This document shows, piece by piece, positions 63,304 to 64,000 of a stretch of DNA of 64,000 bases. The stretch is from positions 2,689,304 through 2,753,303 of the forward strand of contig NZ_PGFF01000001.1 of assembly GCF_002797715.1 (NCBI RefSeq), given 5' to 3'. This DNA is from Diaminobutyricimonas aerilata. GTDB taxonomy: Bacteria > Actinomycetota > Actinomycetes > Actinomycetales > Microbacteriaceae. Position 1 is the first letter of the stretch. The number at the start of each line of letters is the position of its first letter. Position numbers and translations under genes: made by a program. The notes beneath the pieces were generated by a model. The model saw nothing but the letters and a program-made list of their open reading frames with translations, was not told the DNA's origin and searched no databases.

Positions 63304-64000
63304 CTATGCCGTGCGTCGGCGGCGCAGGATCAGCAGCAGCGCACCGGTCACGAGCCCGCCGAGGGCGGTGACGAGTGCGCCGACCGCGACCGTTCCGCCG
63401 GTGACCGCGAGCGGCGGCACCGGGGTGGCCACGACGGTCACGGTGGCGGAGGCCACGTTCGAGGTGATGACCGTTCCGTCGAGACCCGTGCCGGTCGCGG
63501 TCGCCGAGTTGACGACCGAACCCGTCCGCACGTCGGCGGCGGTGATCGTGCGGTCCTCCACGGTGGTGCAGTCCATCGATCCGCCCGGGGGCAGGATCGT
63601 CGCCGGGCAGGTCACCGGACCGCCGGTCGGGTCGTTCACCCCGATCTCCGAGACGGTGGTCAGCCCGGTGTTGCGCACGACGAACGACCAGCGGATGCGG
63701 TCACCCGGGTCGGTCACATCGTTCCGGTTCACATCGATGACGGTCGAGCTCTTGACGAGCTCGAGCGCGGAGGAACCGGCGAACGGGATGTCGCGCGTCG
63801 ACTCCGCCGAGACGGTGCGGGTGGTCCCGTCGGGGCTGAGCCCGGATGCGGTCGCCGTGTTCGACAACTCGCCCGCGTCGAGGTCGGCCTGGGTCACCTC
63901 GTACGACGCGACGCACGTGGCGACACCGCCGGGCAGCAGCGGATCGGCCGGGCACTCGATCACCGACAGCTCGCCGCTGCCCGAGAACTCCGTCTCCTCG
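63304..64000 (-). CDS. C-terminal part of a DUF11-repeat surface protein with sorting signal (5' end beyond the window)
   Basis: 232 residues are visible and the frame remains open at the right edge, so the N-terminus lies outside. At least two DUF11-like repeats are seen, with the periodic pattern ...LPPGGSMDCTTVED and VVNSATATGTGLDG, each with two Cys. The end is a sorting signal: PPLAVTGG (LAVTG), a helix (AVGALVTALGGLVTGALLLIL) and the basic tail RRRRTA. An LAxTG motif is typical of substrates of class E sortases in high-GC Gram-positive bacteria. It would be anchored to the cell wall. No sortase gene is in the window. Confidence 0.85.
   Translation of the reverse strand, partial: EETEFSGSGELSVIECPADPLLPGGVATCVASYEVTQADLDAGELSNTATASGLSPDGTTRTVSAESTRDIPFAGSSALELVKSSTVIDVNRNDVTDPGDRIRWSFVVRNTGLTTVSEIGVNDPTGGPVTCPATILPPGGSMDCTTVEDRTITAADVRTGSVVNSATATGTGLDGTVITSNVASATVTVVATPVPPLAVTGGTVAVGALVTALGGLVTGALLLILRRRRTA

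Overview
The window is about 64 kb of very GC-rich chromosomal DNA from an actinobacterium, most likely a member of the Microbacteriaceae (order Micrococcales). Support for this comes from a fused IspD-IspF enzyme, CarD, a SenX3-RegX3/PhoU/Pst phosphate system, an orphan GlnR-type regulator, a SigK-RskA pair with a DipZ-type protein and a fasciclin lipoprotein, GTG and TTG starts, four-base start/stop overlaps, and many genes whose -10 hexamer ends exactly six bases before the start codon (leaderless transcripts). No insertion sequence, integrase, phage gene, CRISPR array or rRNA operon was found. The genus cannot be named from the sequence alone.

Left part (1-10650): a GntR regulator, cut by the left edge, is divergent from a tightly packed ten-gene operon. 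The operon encodes a beta-hydroxyacid dehydrogenase, two sugar-type ABC permeases with a binding lipoprotein but no ATPase, a class III CoA-transferase, a crotonase, a COG3618-type amidohydrolase, an RraA-type aldolase, an FAH-fold enzyme and a D-2-hydroxyacid dehydrogenase. It looks like an uptake-and-degradation pathway for an unknown sugar acid, lactone or related acid. The missing ATPase may be the stand-alone UgpC/MsmK-type protein at 19.2 kb.

Middle-left (10.7-26.5 kb): a DMT exporter, tRNA-Thr, three small unknown proteins, a cation diffusion facilitator, copZ-copA behind a CsoR-type operator, a flotillin-like protein overlapping a NUDIX gene, a membrane-anchored DsbA-like protein, ugpC, a DUF4032 kinase-like protein, the carD-ispDF-cysS-rlmB operon and a lipoprotein.

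Middle (26.9-43.4 kb): phosphate control and storage. senX3-regX3 diverge from phoU. Further on come a P-loop kinase, gpmA, a methyltransferase, a nuclease, an FABP-ygfZ operon, glnR, ppk, a NUDIX-phosphatase fusion and pstSCAB. GTTCACC-type PHO boxes lie upstream of phoU, pstS and, less clearly, ppk, so RegX3 probably coordinates uptake, signalling and polyphosphate formation.

Right part (43.4-64 kb): sigK-rskA, dipZ and a fasciclin lipoprotein in one locus; an FAD oxidoreductase; several small unknown proteins, including a second copy of a small-protein pair, around tRNA-Lys; an MFS exporter with a divergent HxlR regulator; a galactose locus (galM, a DeoR regulator, galT-galK); 5-oxoprolinase genes pxpABC; a DedA protein; a NarL-type two-component system; and, cut by the right edge, the C-terminal part of a DUF11-type surface protein with an LAVTG sorting motif.
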